Origin: Prosthecobacter sp. | Lineage (GTDB): Bacteria > Verrucomicrobiota > Verrucomicrobiia > Verrucomicrobiales > Verrucomicrobiaceae | Reading direction: 5' to 3' | NCBI GenBank assembly: GCA_021733925.1 | Contig: JAIPJY010000045.1 | Coordinates: 1-57,853 of the forward strand | Length of the DNA stretch: 57,853 nucleotides | Part shown: piece after piece, positions 31,971-40,064 of the stretch | How positions within the stretch are numbered: the stretch's first letter is position 1 | Layout: each line of letters starts with the position of its first letter | Position numbers and translations under genes: made by a program | Notes under the pieces: model-generated | What the model saw: the letters and a program-made list of their open reading frames with translations, nothing else | What the model was told of the DNA's origin: nothing | Databases searched by the model: none

Positions 31971-32814
31971 TGCTGTCAGCGCCCGTCTTTAAAGTAGCGC
32001 GGGCGATCAGGCCGTGCCTGGGGCCAAAGAGCAAGGCTAACACAAAGATTGTGGACTGAACGAGCACGATGCAGGCACCGGTAGCGCCGTTGATGAAAAA
32101 GCTGACATAGACGCCGAGGCAACTGGCGAACACGGAGGAGCCAGCGGCGATCATGAGCATGTGATCGAAGCGGTCTGTCAAAAGCCGTGCAGTGCAGCCG
32201 GGGGTGACGAGCATGGCGACGACGAGGATAATGCCGACGGCCTGAAGCGAGGCGACGATGGTGGCGGCGAGCAGGGCCAGCAGCAGATAGTGGAGCATCG
32301 TGGTGTTCAGGCCGATGGCGCGTGCGTGCGCAGCATCGAAGCAGAAGAGCAGCAGGTCTTTGCGCAAAAATAGGATGATGGCCAGTGTCAGCACGGAAGC
32401 CACGATGGTCTGGATCATGTCCGCACGCTCGATGCCGAGGATGTTGCCGAACAGGATGTGATTCAGATGGGCCTCGGTCTCCACTTTGGTAAAGAGCACG
32501 AGTCCAAAGGCGAACAGGCCGGTGAAGACGATGCCCATGACGGTGTCTTCCTTGATGCGGGTGTTGGATTTGATCCAGCCCGTGGCTGCGGCGCAGAACA
32601 AACCTGTGGCGAACGCGCCTACGGCCAGTGGCAGGCCGAGCATGTAGGCTCCGACCACGCCTGGAAGCACGGCATGCGAGATCGCATCTCCCATCAGCGC
32701 CCAGCCTTTCAGCACGAGGAAGCAGGACAGCACCGCGCACGTAGCTCCCACAAGTGCGCCGACGAGCAGCGCCTCCTGCATGAAGCTGTATTGAAAGGGG
32801 GCGAGGAAGTTCAT
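31948..32814 (-). CDS. Metal ABC transporter permease 2 (TroD/MntD-like)
   Basis: The 288-residue inner-membrane permease has about eight helices. Motifs of the ABC-3 family (ZnuB/TroC/TroD/MntB) are present, including GDAISHAVLPGVVGAYMLGL near the N-terminus and MLVTPGCTARLLTDR near the C-terminus. It would form a heterodimer with the adjacent permease to pass Mn2+ (or Zn2+/Fe2+) inward. It overlaps the upstream permease by 4 bases (ATGA), a sign of coupled translation. Its last residues (SSPRSTVV) are encoded within the decayed barrel fragment, so the natural C-terminus was probably altered slightly. Confidence 0.9.
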   Translation of the reverse strand: MNFLAPFQYSFMQEALLVGALVGATCAVLSCFLVLKGWALMGDAISHAVLPGVVGAYMLGLPLAVGAFATGLFCAAATGWIKSNTRIKEDTVMGIVFTGLFAFGLVLFTKVETEAHLNHILFGNILGIERADMIQTIVASVLTLAIILFLRKDLLLFCFDAAHARAIGLNTTMLHYLLLALLAATIVASLQAVGIILVVAMLVTPGCTARLLTDRFDHMLMIAAGSSVFASCLGVYVSFFINGATGACIVLVQSTIFVLALLFGPRHGLIARATLKTGADSSPRSTVV

Positions 32815-33662
32815 GAGGCAGCGGCGGCACGGCGCTGGGTGCGTGCGGCGAGGAGGCCGTGCTTCGGCGCGAGCACGAGTGCGACGAGAAAAACGAGCGT
32901 CTGCAGTACCACGATGCAGCCGCCGGTGGAGCCGTTCAGGAAGTAGCTGGCATAAGCACCCACCACGCCGCAAGTCGTGCCGGTGATGGTGGCGATGACG
33001 AGCATTTTGCCAAATCGATCCGTGAGCAGATAGGCCGTGGCACCCGGCGTGACAAGCATGGCCACGACAAGGCAGGCACCCACGGTTTGCAAAGCTGCGA
33101 CCGCTGTGGCGGAAAGCAGCGCGAGCAGCAGGAAGTGCAGAAAGCGAGTGTTCAGGCCGATGCTGCGTGCGTGGCTTTCATCGAAGCAGTAGAGCAGCAG
33201 GTCGCGCCACTTCACACCCAGCACCAGGATGGAAAGTGCGGAGATGATCAGCACCTGGAGGATGTCGGGATCGGAGATGGCGAGGATGTTGCCAAAGATG
33301 ATCGTGCGTAGATTGAGATTGCTCGGATAAAGCGAAAGCAGCAGCAGGCCCAGCGCGAAGAAGCTGGTGAAGACCACGCCGATGACCGCGTCCTCGCGCA
33401 GGCGGGAGTGATTCTTCACCCAGCCCATGCTCAATGCCGCCAATATGCCTGCGACGAAGGCCCCCACGGAGAATGGCAGCCCCAGCAGCCAGGCCAGTGA
33501 AACGCCAGGGACGACGGCATGAGACAGCGCATCGCCCATCAGCGACCAGCCTTTCAATGTGATGAAGCAGGACAAAAAGGCACACACGCCGCCGATGAGG
33601 CCGCTAACCAGGATGGCCTTCACCATGTATTCGTAGTGAAAGGGCGTGAAGAGATCGGTCAT
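32811..33662 (-). CDS. Metal ABC transporter permease 1 (TroC/MntC-like)
   Basis: This 283-residue ABC-3 family permease has about eight membrane helices. The same hallmark segments as its neighbour are present: [20 protein letters not shown] and [15 protein letters not shown]. The two permeases are related paralogues, as in TroC/TroD of spirochaetes, which suggests a heterodimeric channel. The gene overlaps both the ATPase gene (4 bases) and the next permease (4 bases). Confidence 0.92.
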   Translation of the reverse strand: MTDLFTPFHYEYMVKAILVSGLIGGVCAFLSCFITLKGWSLMGDALSHAVVPGVSLAWLLGLPFSVGAFVAGILAALSMGWVKNHSRLREDAVIGVVFTSFFALGLLLLSLYPSNLNLRTIIFGNILAISDPDILQVLIISALSILVLGVKWRDLLLYCFDESHARSIGLNTRFLHFLLLALLSATAVAALQTVGACLVVAMLVTPGATAYLLTDRFGKMLVIATITGTTCGVVGAYASYFLNGSTGGCIVVLQTLVFLVALVLAPKHGLLAARTQRRAAAAS

Positions 33663-34567
33663 TCCCCCGCCTCCTTGGCCCGCTCTTTGACGAGGTCTTC
33701 GCGCCCCTGACGGTTGGTGTATTCCAGATGGCCGCCCCTGCCAAAGACGAGCGGGCGTTCGTCATCGGTGAGCAGTTTCACCGTGCGGCCATCGTTTTCC
33801 TGAATGGTGGAACTTTCGAAGTGGAACTGCCGCAGAACACCGCCGAAAGCGCGGGAGAGGTTGTCTTCGGTAAAAACTTGATCCGTGGGACCAAAGGCGA
33901 GCACGGTGCGGTTCACGAGTACGACTTGGTCGCAAAACTCCGGGACGCTGCCGAGGTTATGCGTGGAAACGAGGATGATGTGGCCTTCCTCGCGCAAGGC
34001 GCGCAGCAGTTCGATGATGGCGGACTCGGTTTGCACATCCACGCCGGTGAAAGGCTCGTCGAGCAGCATGATGCGACCGCGCTGTGCCAGAGCCCGGGCG
34101 AGAAAGACGCGCTTCTTCTGCCCGCCGGAGAGTTCGCCAATCTGGCGGTCTTTGAAGTCGCCCATGCCCACGCGTTCCAGGCATTCCTGCGCGATGCGCT
34201 TGTCTTCGGCACGCGGGATGCGCATGAAGTTCATGTGACCGTAGCGGCCCATCATCACCACGTCCCAGACGCTGACGGGGAAGGTCCAGTCCACTTCCTC
34301 GCTCTGCGGCACATAGGCCACGAGCTTGCGCTTTCTCGAAGCTTCCACCGTGGCTCCAGCGATTCGCACTCTGCCTTTCGCCGGGCGGAGGAAGCCCATG
34401 ATGGCTTTGAACAGAGTGCTCTTGCCGCTGCCATTGACGCCCACAAGCGCGCAGATGGTGCCCGCTCCGAGCGTGAAGGTGGCATCGCGCAGCGCAATGT
34501 GACCGTTGTTGTAAGCCACGGTGACATCAGTGACTTCAATGGAGGGCGGCGGGGAGGTGTCCGGCAT
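33659..34567 (-). CDS. Metal ABC transporter ATP-binding protein
   Basis: The 302-residue protein contains a Walker A (GVNGSGKST, about residues 43-51), a Q-loop region, the ABC signature [15 protein letters not shown] and a Walker B ([12 protein letters not shown]) followed by the switch His in LVSTHNLGS. It energises the permease pair. About 50 residues follow the usual end of the domain (from [11 protein letters not shown] on); this charged extension is common in TroB-like ATPases of this type. The gene overlaps the downstream permease start and follows the binding-protein gene by two bases. Confidence 0.92.
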   Translation of the reverse strand: MPDTSPPPSIEVTDVTVAYNNGHIALRDATFTLGAGTICALVGVNGSGKSTLFKAIMGFLRPAKGRVRIAGATVEASRKRKLVAYVPQSEEVDWTFPVSVWDVVMMGRYGHMNFMRIPRAEDKRIAQECLERVGMGDFKDRQIGELSGGQKKRVFLARALAQRGRIMLLDEPFTGVDVQTESAIIELLRALREEGHIILVSTHNLGSVPEFCDQVVLVNRTVLAFGPTDQVFTEDNLSRAFGGVLRQFHFESSTIQENDGRTVKLLTDDERPLVFGRGGHLEYTNRQGREDLVKERAKEAGE

Positions 34568-34569
34568 TG

Positions 34570-35469
34570 TCAGGGATGGGCAAACGCTTTCAAGATGGTG
34601 TCGGCGTTGTATTGCAAAAGCTTTAAATAAGTCGGCGCAGGGCCGTCGTCACTGGTGAGGGAGTCCACATACAACACACCACCGTAACGTGCGCCGGTTT
34701 CCTTCGCCACTTGCAGCATGGCTTTGTCGCTGATGGTGCTTTCCGAGAAGACGACCGGGATTTTGTTGGCTCGCACGGTGTCCACGACCTTTTGCACCTG
34801 CTGCGGCGTGCCTTCCTGGTCGGCGTTGATGGGCCAGAGATAAAGCTCCTTCATGGTGTAGTTGCGCGTCAGGTAGGAGAATGCGCCCTCGCAGCTCACC
34901 AGCCAGCGTTGATCGCTCGGAATGGCCTCCAGCGCTTTGCGTACGGGTTCGTCCACGGCGCGGAGTTCGGCGGTGTAGGCTGCGGCGTTCTTCGTGTAGG
35001 TGGCCTCGTTGGCGGGGTCCAGTTTCACCAGCGCTTTGCGGATGTTTTCGACGTAGATGATGGCGTTCGCGGGCGACATCCAGGAATGTGGGTTTGGTTT
35101 GCCAGTGTAAGGCCCCTCACCGATGCCCATCGGCTCAATGCCTTCAGTGAGCACCACGTTGGGCACGTCCCTCACCTGCTGCAGGAATTTTTCAAACCAG
35201 CGCTCCAGCCCCAGGCCATTCCAAAGCACGAGGTCGGCATCCTGGGCTTTCACCAGATCCAGCGGCGTTGGATCGTAGTCGTGGATCTCCGCTCCTGGCT
35301 TCGTGATCGACTCCACAATGGCCGCCGTGCCTGCAACATTCTGTGCGATGTCCTGGATGATGGTGAAGGTGGTCAGAATGCGCTTCGGCCCGGTTTTGGG
35401 TCCGGGCGCAGCCGGTTTGCAGGCGATGAGCGCGAGGCAGAAAAGGGCGAGGAAGTGGGGTCTGATCAT
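34570..35469 (-). CDS. Metal ABC transporter substrate-binding lipoprotein (TroA/PsaA-like)
   Basis: The 299-residue cluster A-I binding protein has a lipobox (LALIAC, Cys17), so it is anchored in a membrane facing the periplasm. The four metal ligands of the PsaA/MntC subgroup are visible: H63 (EIHDYDPTP), H128 (NPHSWMS), E194 (SCEGAFSY) and D269 (YVDSLTSDD). The His2-Glu-Asp set favours Mn2+ (or Fe2+), and no His-rich loop of ZnuA type is present. It captures the metal for the downstream ABC permease. The preceding barrel gene ends six bases upstream of its start, so they share a transcript. Confidence 0.92.
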   Translation of the reverse strand: MIRPHFLALFCLALIACKPAAPGPKTGPKRILTTFTIIQDIAQNVAGTAAIVESITKPGAEIHDYDPTPLDLVKAQDADLVLWNGLGLERWFEKFLQQVRDVPNVVLTEGIEPMGIGEGPYTGKPNPHSWMSPANAIIYVENIRKALVKLDPANEATYTKNAAAYTAELRAVDEPVRKALEAIPSDQRWLVSCEGAFSYLTRNYTMKELYLWPINADQEGTPQQVQKVVDTVRANKIPVVFSESTISDKAMLQVAKETGARYGGVLYVDSLTSDDGPAPTYLKLLQYNADTILKAFAHP

Positions 35470-35475
35470 GATGGA

Positions 35476-36264
35476 TTAAAAACGAAAGCTGACGCCGCTG
35501 AATACGCCAAGGTCAGGCGCAGCATGATTCAGGCCGATACGGACACCAGCATCGAGTACGAAATCGTCCGTGACGGCAAAGGTGAAGCCGGTGGCGGAGC
35601 GGAGCTGTGCAGCGGTGTCCTCGCCAGCGCTGATGATGATCTCGCTATAAGCGCCCCATCGTTCAGTGAGGGTGAGGCCGAGGCAAGCGGTTGCGAGAAA
35701 TTCGAGGTCGTGGCCCATGGTCTCTCCATCGGGCACGAGGTCCACCTGGCCCATTGCCCCGAAACTGAGGCGGTCGGTCACCGTCATGGCAAAGGGCATG
35801 GTCACACCGCCGGCCCAGGCATCTGCGCTGGGATCGCTGCCGGTGGGGATGGTGACATAGGGCATGATCGACAGGGCGGTGCGTCCGCTGTCGTTGCCCC
35901 AGAGGTTATGTTTGAACCGGACGGTAACGTCGCCAAAGCCGGAGGTGATCTCGCGCTCGTCGTCGGCCCCGATGGCACGGGTGACAGTGTGGGTGTCAAA
36001 GACGACCTGGATGTCGTTGTTGGTGCTAAGGCCGTATTTGAAATTGATCTGGCCATAGATCCAGGAATCCAGCCGGTCAGGGCCTGCGCGATCACGCTCG
36101 TAGTCGAAGAAGCTCATTTCGACCTGGAAGAAGCCTGGTGCGACGGAATAGGCGGACTCGGTGACGTCCGGCCGGTCAGTGCTCATCGGGCGCACGGCTT
36201 CCTCTCCAGATGAGATGTTGCAGGCAAGGGCTAGAGCAAAGAACTGAGATAGATTGGTTCGCAT
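35476..36264 (-). CDS. Outer-membrane beta-barrel protein of a manganese-uptake operon
   Basis: The 262-residue protein has an N-terminal signal sequence. It then has amphipathic beta strands ending in aromatic FRF, the classic C-terminal outer-membrane signature. The pattern (STDRPDVTESAYSVAPGFFQVEMSF region, then TALSIMPYVTIPTG) matches the family annotated as 'transporter' / MetA-pathway-of-phenol-degradation-like barrels. It is the first gene of the metal-transport run, directly behind the MntR-box region, so it may be a Mn-regulated channel for metal entry through the outer membrane, analogous to MnoP. That function is inference from context. Confidence 0.8.
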   Translation of the reverse strand: MRTNLSQFFALALACNISSGEEAVRPMSTDRPDVTESAYSVAPGFFQVEMSFFDYERDRAGPDRLDSWIYGQINFKYGLSTNNDIQVVFDTHTVTRAIGADDEREITSGFGDVTVRFKHNLWGNDSGRTALSIMPYVTIPTGSDPSADAWAGGVTMPFAMTVTDRLSFGAMGQVDLVPDGETMGHDLEFLATACLGLTLTERWGAYSEIIISAGEDTAAQLRSATGFTFAVTDDFVLDAGVRIGLNHAAPDLGVFSGVSFRF

Positions 36265-36271
36265 GAGAAAA

Positions 36272-36285
36272 TTAGTCTAGGCTAA
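36272..36285. promoter_or_regulatory. Putative MntR operator 1
   Basis: The palindrome TTAGTCTAGGCTAA lies 8 bp upstream of the barrel-gene start and has one mismatched pair. It is nearly identical to a second site at 36320-36333 and resembles DtxR/MntR-type operators. Repression by Mn-bound MntR of the metal-transport run is inferred from position. Confidence 0.75.
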
Positions 36286-36319
36286 GAACATCAGTCCGGG
36301 AAAAGCGCAAGCGTTGATT

Positions 36320-36333
36320 TTAGCCTGGGCTAA
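36320..36333. promoter_or_regulatory. Putative MntR operator 2
   Basis: The palindrome TTAGCCTGGGCTAA lies 50 bp upstream of the mntR start codon, 48 bp (centre to centre) from operator 1. One site probably governs the transporter promoter and the other mntR itself; binding by MntR is inferred. Confidence 0.75.
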
Positions 36334-36382
36334 CTTTTTGCCGTGATATGATTCGCTTTGCCACCATCTGCGACCCGGTTAA

Positions 36383-36841
36383 ATGTCAGAAATGCCTGCC
36401 AAGCGCCAAGAAACCACCGCGCATGTCCACTCACCTGCCATCGAGGATTATCTGGAACAGATCCACAATCTGATCGAGGGGAAGGGGTATGCCCGCGTGG
36501 TGGACATCGCCAAAAATCTGGGCATCTCACAGGCCAGTGTGACGAACATGATCCAGAAGCTCGATGCAGAAGGCTTTGTGGTGTATGAGCGGTATCGCGG
36601 GGTGGTTTTGACCGATGAGGGGCGCAAAGTTGGAACTGAGATCGCGCGGCGGCATGAAGTTTTGACGCGTCTGCTGGCGGGTTTCGGTCTCGATCCGCAA
36701 ACAGTACACGAAGATGTGGAAGGCATGGAGCACCACATCAGCCGCCAAACACTGGATGTTCTGACGCTGCTGATGGAGGAGTTGGAGGGGAATGCCGTCT
36801 TGATGCGCAAGCTGCGGCGCAAGCTGGCAGGGCTGGGTTAA
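36383..36841 (+). CDS. mntR: Manganese-responsive repressor MntR (DtxR family)
   Basis: The 152-residue protein aligns closely with Bacillus MntR. A winged helix with a YLEQIHNLIEGKGYARV-type start and recognition helix ISQASVTNMIQKL is followed by a dimerisation domain. All six metal ligands known from B. subtilis MntR have counterparts: D22, E25, H91, E113, E116 and H117 (DVEGMEHH). There is no SH3-like third domain, as expected for MntR. The short N-terminal extension (residues 1-17) may be leader or real; an internal ATG (residue 4) is an alternative start. It is divergent from the transporter run across two palindromic operators. Confidence 0.93.
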   Translation: MSEMPAKRQETTAHVHSPAIEDYLEQIHNLIEGKGYARVVDIAKNLGISQASVTNMIQKLDAEGFVVYERYRGVVLTDEGRKVGTEIARRHEVLTRLLAGFGLDPQTVHEDVEGMEHHISRQTLDVLTLLMEELEGNAVLMRKLRRKLAGLG

Positions 36842-36931
36842 GGAATTGACCTGGGGGCGCTGAAGAAATAATCAAAAGCTTGTGACAGCCACCATGACAA
36901 CCTTCCGTTAAGTCACGCAGCCGTTCTCTAC

Positions 36932-37252
36932 ATGCGTTGGTGCTTGTACATCCTATCCGTTTTAATCCTGCTCTCATTCGGCGTGGAGCTATGCTCTTTG
37001 TCGTCTGGCTCTTCAGCGGTGAAGGAGCTTTCGCACCTGGCCTGCGTTTTGGATGACGATGATGTTGAATTGAAGCTTGGCGGGCTGCGTGATTTTATCC
37101 TCACTGGATGCGACCCATCGAGTCTGGCTGGACAGCAGGTGATGTGCCGGTTGGTGGAGACTGACTTGAATTTCTCGCTCGAAGGAGCTGAAATTTCGAA
37201 GGTTCACGCGGGAGTACGCCTTCACCGATGGTTGTGCAGGGAGCGCTGTTGA
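36932..37252 (+). CDS. Small hypothetical secreted protein (uncertain)
   Basis: A 106-codon frame begins with a plausible signal peptide (MRWCLYILSVLILLSFGVEL) and continues with a polar segment. No family is recognised. The spacing after mntR (90 bp) and the signal-like start argue for a real gene, but length and composition alone do not prove it. Otherwise the stretch 36842-37446 shows nothing else recognisable. Confidence 0.35.
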   Translation: MRWCLYILSVLILLSFGVELCSLSSGSSAVKELSHLACVLDDDDVELKLGGLRDFILTGCDPSSLAGQQVMCRLVETDLNFSLEGAEISKVHAGVRLHRWLCRERC

Positions 37253-37446
37253 TGATGTGAAAAAATGCTGCTGAGCAGTTCCAAGGAATGCTCTAAGCAG
37301 GCACGGGGCTTGCTAGACACATGCTGTTAAGCAGGTGGTCTGCTTCAGCCTTCATTGTTTCATCGCGGATGGGCCGATTCGGTCTCTGTCAGTCTACGCC
37401 GCAGTTTCTTTCTTCAGCGAGATCATGTCTTCCACTTTCATTTTCC

Positions 37447-37932
37447 ATGCACACTTTTCTATCGATTCTATTCAGCCTGCTGCTCACTGGCGTTGCGTCT
37501 GCGGGCTCCGTCATGCTCAACGTAAAACCTGCCAGTGAAAACAAAACCGCCGACAAAAAACAAGCCGAAGTCACCCGCGCCTACTGGCTCAATGTGCGTG
37601 TCACCAACCCCTCCGGCGTCAAGCTGGAAGGAGTGACGCTGAAATGGACCTTTTTTGCCGCCAACCTTCGCCGCGGTTCGGACACCATCGTGGTGGAAAA
37701 ATCCGGCGATATGAAGCTCACCGTGGATGCCAACGGCAGGTACGTGGACATAGCCACTCCCAAGGTGGCCTTTGTCCACACGCCCATGCACAGCGAGCGC
37801 AAAGGCAGGCGGTCCACAACCGTCGAGGAGTCTGGACATCGCTACCATGGCTGGCATGTACAGATTCTGAATGGTGACACCGTTCTTGGGGATGCCATCA
37901 GCAATGAGGGCCTGCGGAAGCACCTCGACTAA
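37447..37932 (+). CDS. Hypothetical exported protein
   Basis: The 161-residue protein has a clear signal peptide (MHTFLSILFSLLLTGVASAG). The mature part looks beta-rich, with alternating strands such as YWLNVRVTNPSGVKLEGVTL and WTFFAANLRRGSD, suggestive of an immunoglobulin-like or FN3-like periplasmic domain. I do not recognise the family. ATG 37447 is chosen because the signal peptide begins there; the frame is open back to 37321. Convincing hairpins follow the gene at 37992-38035. Confidence 0.7.
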   Translation: MHTFLSILFSLLLTGVASAGSVMLNVKPASENKTADKKQAEVTRAYWLNVRVTNPSGVKLEGVTLKWTFFAANLRRGSDTIVVEKSGDMKLTVDANGRYVDIATPKVAFVHTPMHSERKGRRSTTVEESGHRYHGWHVQILNGDTVLGDAISNEGLRKHLD

Positions 37933-37991
37933 TCCCACGGATCCAATTCTGTTGCTGGTACTGCGCCTGAAGAGCCCCATCTTTTAATGGA

Positions 37992-38036
37992 GACAGTCAG
38001 CTGTCAAACTGCCGCCGTCGGACAGGTGGCAGTTTT
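37992..38036 (+). terminator. Probable transcription terminator hairpins
   Basis: Two hairpins follow the exported-protein gene: GACAG-TCAG-CTGTC (37992-38005), then an 11-bp stem AAACTGCCGCC / GGTGGCAGTTT (38006-38016 with 38025-38035, one G-U pair). Only four T residues follow, so efficiency is uncertain. Confidence 0.55.
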
Positions 38037-38169
38037 GCAGCGCCTTGCATAAGAAAAAAATCCAGAATCCCCGGACATGCCCGAGTCAGCGGACAGCTGA
38101 GGCAGTCTCACTTTTTTCATGCTAGATTGTCCACGTAGGGTATGTTAGCTTGTACCTATACGATCTGAT

Positions 38170-38673
38170 ATGTCCGCACCTCGCCATCACTCCACGCCTT
38201 TAACCAGGCTGGTGCATCTGCTGCTGCTGGTTGGCTTGCTGCTTTCCTCCCACGGGATCGCGCCCGCCATCTGCATGGCGGCGGCATTGATCGATGGTGA
38301 TCATGCGGTCAAAGTGGGCGTTTCCACTGAGGGCGGCCTGACCGTGGTGCTTTCCCACGCTGGCAAATCCACCGCCGAACTCACTCATCATGAGCACGAT
38401 GCCCTTTGCCGGGTGCTGGTCGCCTTTGCCGTAGCACCTGAATCTGCTGCTTCGGATCATGTGCTGGCTTTCAAACCTGTCGATGATGCATCACGGACCC
38501 AGCGGCTGCTTTCGTCCATGCAATGCATCGCCAAAACGCCGGTTCCTACGCTGATCCTGGACTGCAACCGCACCAAGCCGTCCTTTGTTGACGAGGTTGT
38601 AGGGCGTGTGCAGAGGAGTTCGTGGTCACACGGTCTTGCGCTGAAGTCATGCCGGACCGTCATGCGCTGTTGA
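38170..38673 (+). CDS. Hypothetical exported protein preceding an RND efflux pair
   Basis: The 167-residue protein has a hydrophobic N-terminal segment (LVHLLLLVGLLLSSHGIAPA) typical of signal peptides. The mature part includes a THHEHDALC cluster of His, Glu, Asp and Cys that could bind metal. It lies 104 bp upstream of the CzcC-like gene on the same strand and may belong to the same transcript. In heavy-metal RND operons, small periplasmic metal-binding proteins often take this place, so a sensor or chaperone role is a reasonable but unproven guess. Confidence 0.6.
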   Translation: MSAPRHHSTPLTRLVHLLLLVGLLLSSHGIAPAICMAAALIDGDHAVKVGVSTEGGLTVVLSHAGKSTAELTHHEHDALCRVLVAFAVAPESAASDHVLAFKPVDDASRTQRLLSSMQCIAKTPVPTLILDCNRTKPSFVDEVVGRVQRSSWSHGLALKSCRTVMRC

Positions 38674-38777
38674 GAGCACTGGATTGAATACCGGGTCTGC
38701 AGGCGCGGACACAGCGGGCAATGCTGCGGATGATTCCGCTTTGCCCATGACTCATCCCTTTTCCTCTTTTTACGCAC

Positions 38778-40028
38778 ATGAAACCTTCCCTCCTTTTTCT
38801 CTTTTCGTTAGTTTGCCTCCAGTTGCCCGCCAGCGGAGCAACGGAGCCCGTCTCAGTCAACTCCCTCGTCCTCAAGGCTCTCGCCACACACCCCGAGCTA
38901 CGTTACTACGAGGCTCAAGTCGATGTCGCTCAGGGCAATAAAACCAAGGCGGGAGAGATCAAAAACCCAGACATGATGGTCGGGGTCGGCAACTGGCATA
39001 TTCGCGATCTCGCCACGGGCGCAGTCACCGATGGTCCCACCTGGGCGGTGCAGCTCACGCAGACCTTCGACTGGCCCGGGCGCCTCTCCTTGCGCAAGGC
39101 CATCGCACAAAAAGACATTGAGCTGGCCCAGCTCGGGATCGCTCAGTTTCGTGCGGCGCTTGCCGGGCGGGTGCGGACCATTTCATGGAAGCTCCTGGCC
39201 GCCCAGGAGCAGACCCGTGCCGCCGATGAAGTGGCAAAACGCTTTCAGTCCCTCGCTTCAGTGCTCCTCCAGCGTGATCCCGCAGGTGCCGCACCGCGCC
39301 TGGAGGCCCGCATCATTCAGGCCAGCGCTCTCACTCTCGGCGCGGAGGCTACCCTGGCCCGCAATGAACTGGCCGCCGCCCAGTTTGAACTGAACCAGCT
39401 GCTGGGTGAAAAAGCCGAGCACCCGCTGGAGCTGCGCATGGAAAATCTTGTGCTCAACCCGCCGCCGCCACTTGAATTTCTACTCGCCGAGGCACGCCGC
39501 AAAAACTTCGCGCTCCGCGCCCGCTTCATTGATGTCGAGCAGCAGGGGTACCATGTCGAACTTGCCAAAAACGAGCGCTGGCCCTCCATCACCGTGCAGC
39601 CTTACATTCAAAAGCAGACTTCGTTCACGCGGGAAACCCAGTTGGGAATTGGTGTTTCCATTCCGCTGCCATTGTGGAACCGCAACAAGGGGGCCATCGA
39701 CGCCGCGAAAGCCAAGGAGGTGCAGGCGGAGGTCATGCTCACTGCCCAGATGCGTCTGCTTGAGCGCGACGTCGCCGCTCAGGCCGCTCATTATCGCATT
39801 CACACCGAGGAGCTTGCCAAATGGCCGGCAGACACGCTGGAAAGCTTCCGCAAGGCGGCTGAAGAAGCCGATGAGCACTACCGTCTGGGAGCGTTGCCTC
39901 TGGCAACCTACACAGAGCTGCAACGTCAGTACATCGCCTCCGTCAAAGCGGTGCTCACCTCGCAGCTCGGAGCCGTGGAATCACGCCTGCAGCTTGAGCA
40001 GCTCACGGGCAGCCCTCTGGCTAAGTAG
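38778..40028 (+). CDS. CzcC/CusC-like outer-membrane efflux protein (TolC superfamily)
   Basis: The 416-residue protein has a signal peptide (MKPSLLFLFSLVCLQLPASG). Two OEP repeats rich in long helices follow: LKALATHPELRYYEAQVDVA opens the first, and IGVSIPLPLWNRNKGAIDAA, a diagnostic TolC/CzcC segment, opens the second. It would form the trimeric outer-membrane exit duct of an RND pump. The RND gene starts 36 bp downstream. Unusually, no adaptor gene lies between or beside them. Confidence 0.9.
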   Translation: MKPSLLFLFSLVCLQLPASGATEPVSVNSLVLKALATHPELRYYEAQVDVAQGNKTKAGEIKNPDMMVGVGNWHIRDLATGAVTDGPTWAVQLTQTFDWPGRLSLRKAIAQKDIELAQLGIAQFRAALAGRVRTISWKLLAAQEQTRAADEVAKRFQSLASVLLQRDPAGAAPRLEARIIQASALTLGAEATLARNELAAAQFELNQLLGEKAEHPLELRMENLVLNPPPPLEFLLAEARRKNFALRARFIDVEQQGYHVELAKNERWPSITVQPYIQKQTSFTRETQLGIGVSIPLPLWNRNKGAIDAAKAKEVQAEVMLTAQMRLLERDVAAQAAHYRIHTEELAKWPADTLESFRKAAEEADEHYRLGALPLATYTELQRQYIASVKAVLTSQLGAVESRLQLEQLTGSPLAK

Positions 40029-40064
40029 GCCTCGTCGCATTATTGCACCCCAACTTTTGCGGCC

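Noticed and set aside
34711-36213. 500-codon plus-strand frame
   Set aside because: It is antisense to the binding-lipoprotein and barrel genes, which have clear family motifs; the antisense product has none.
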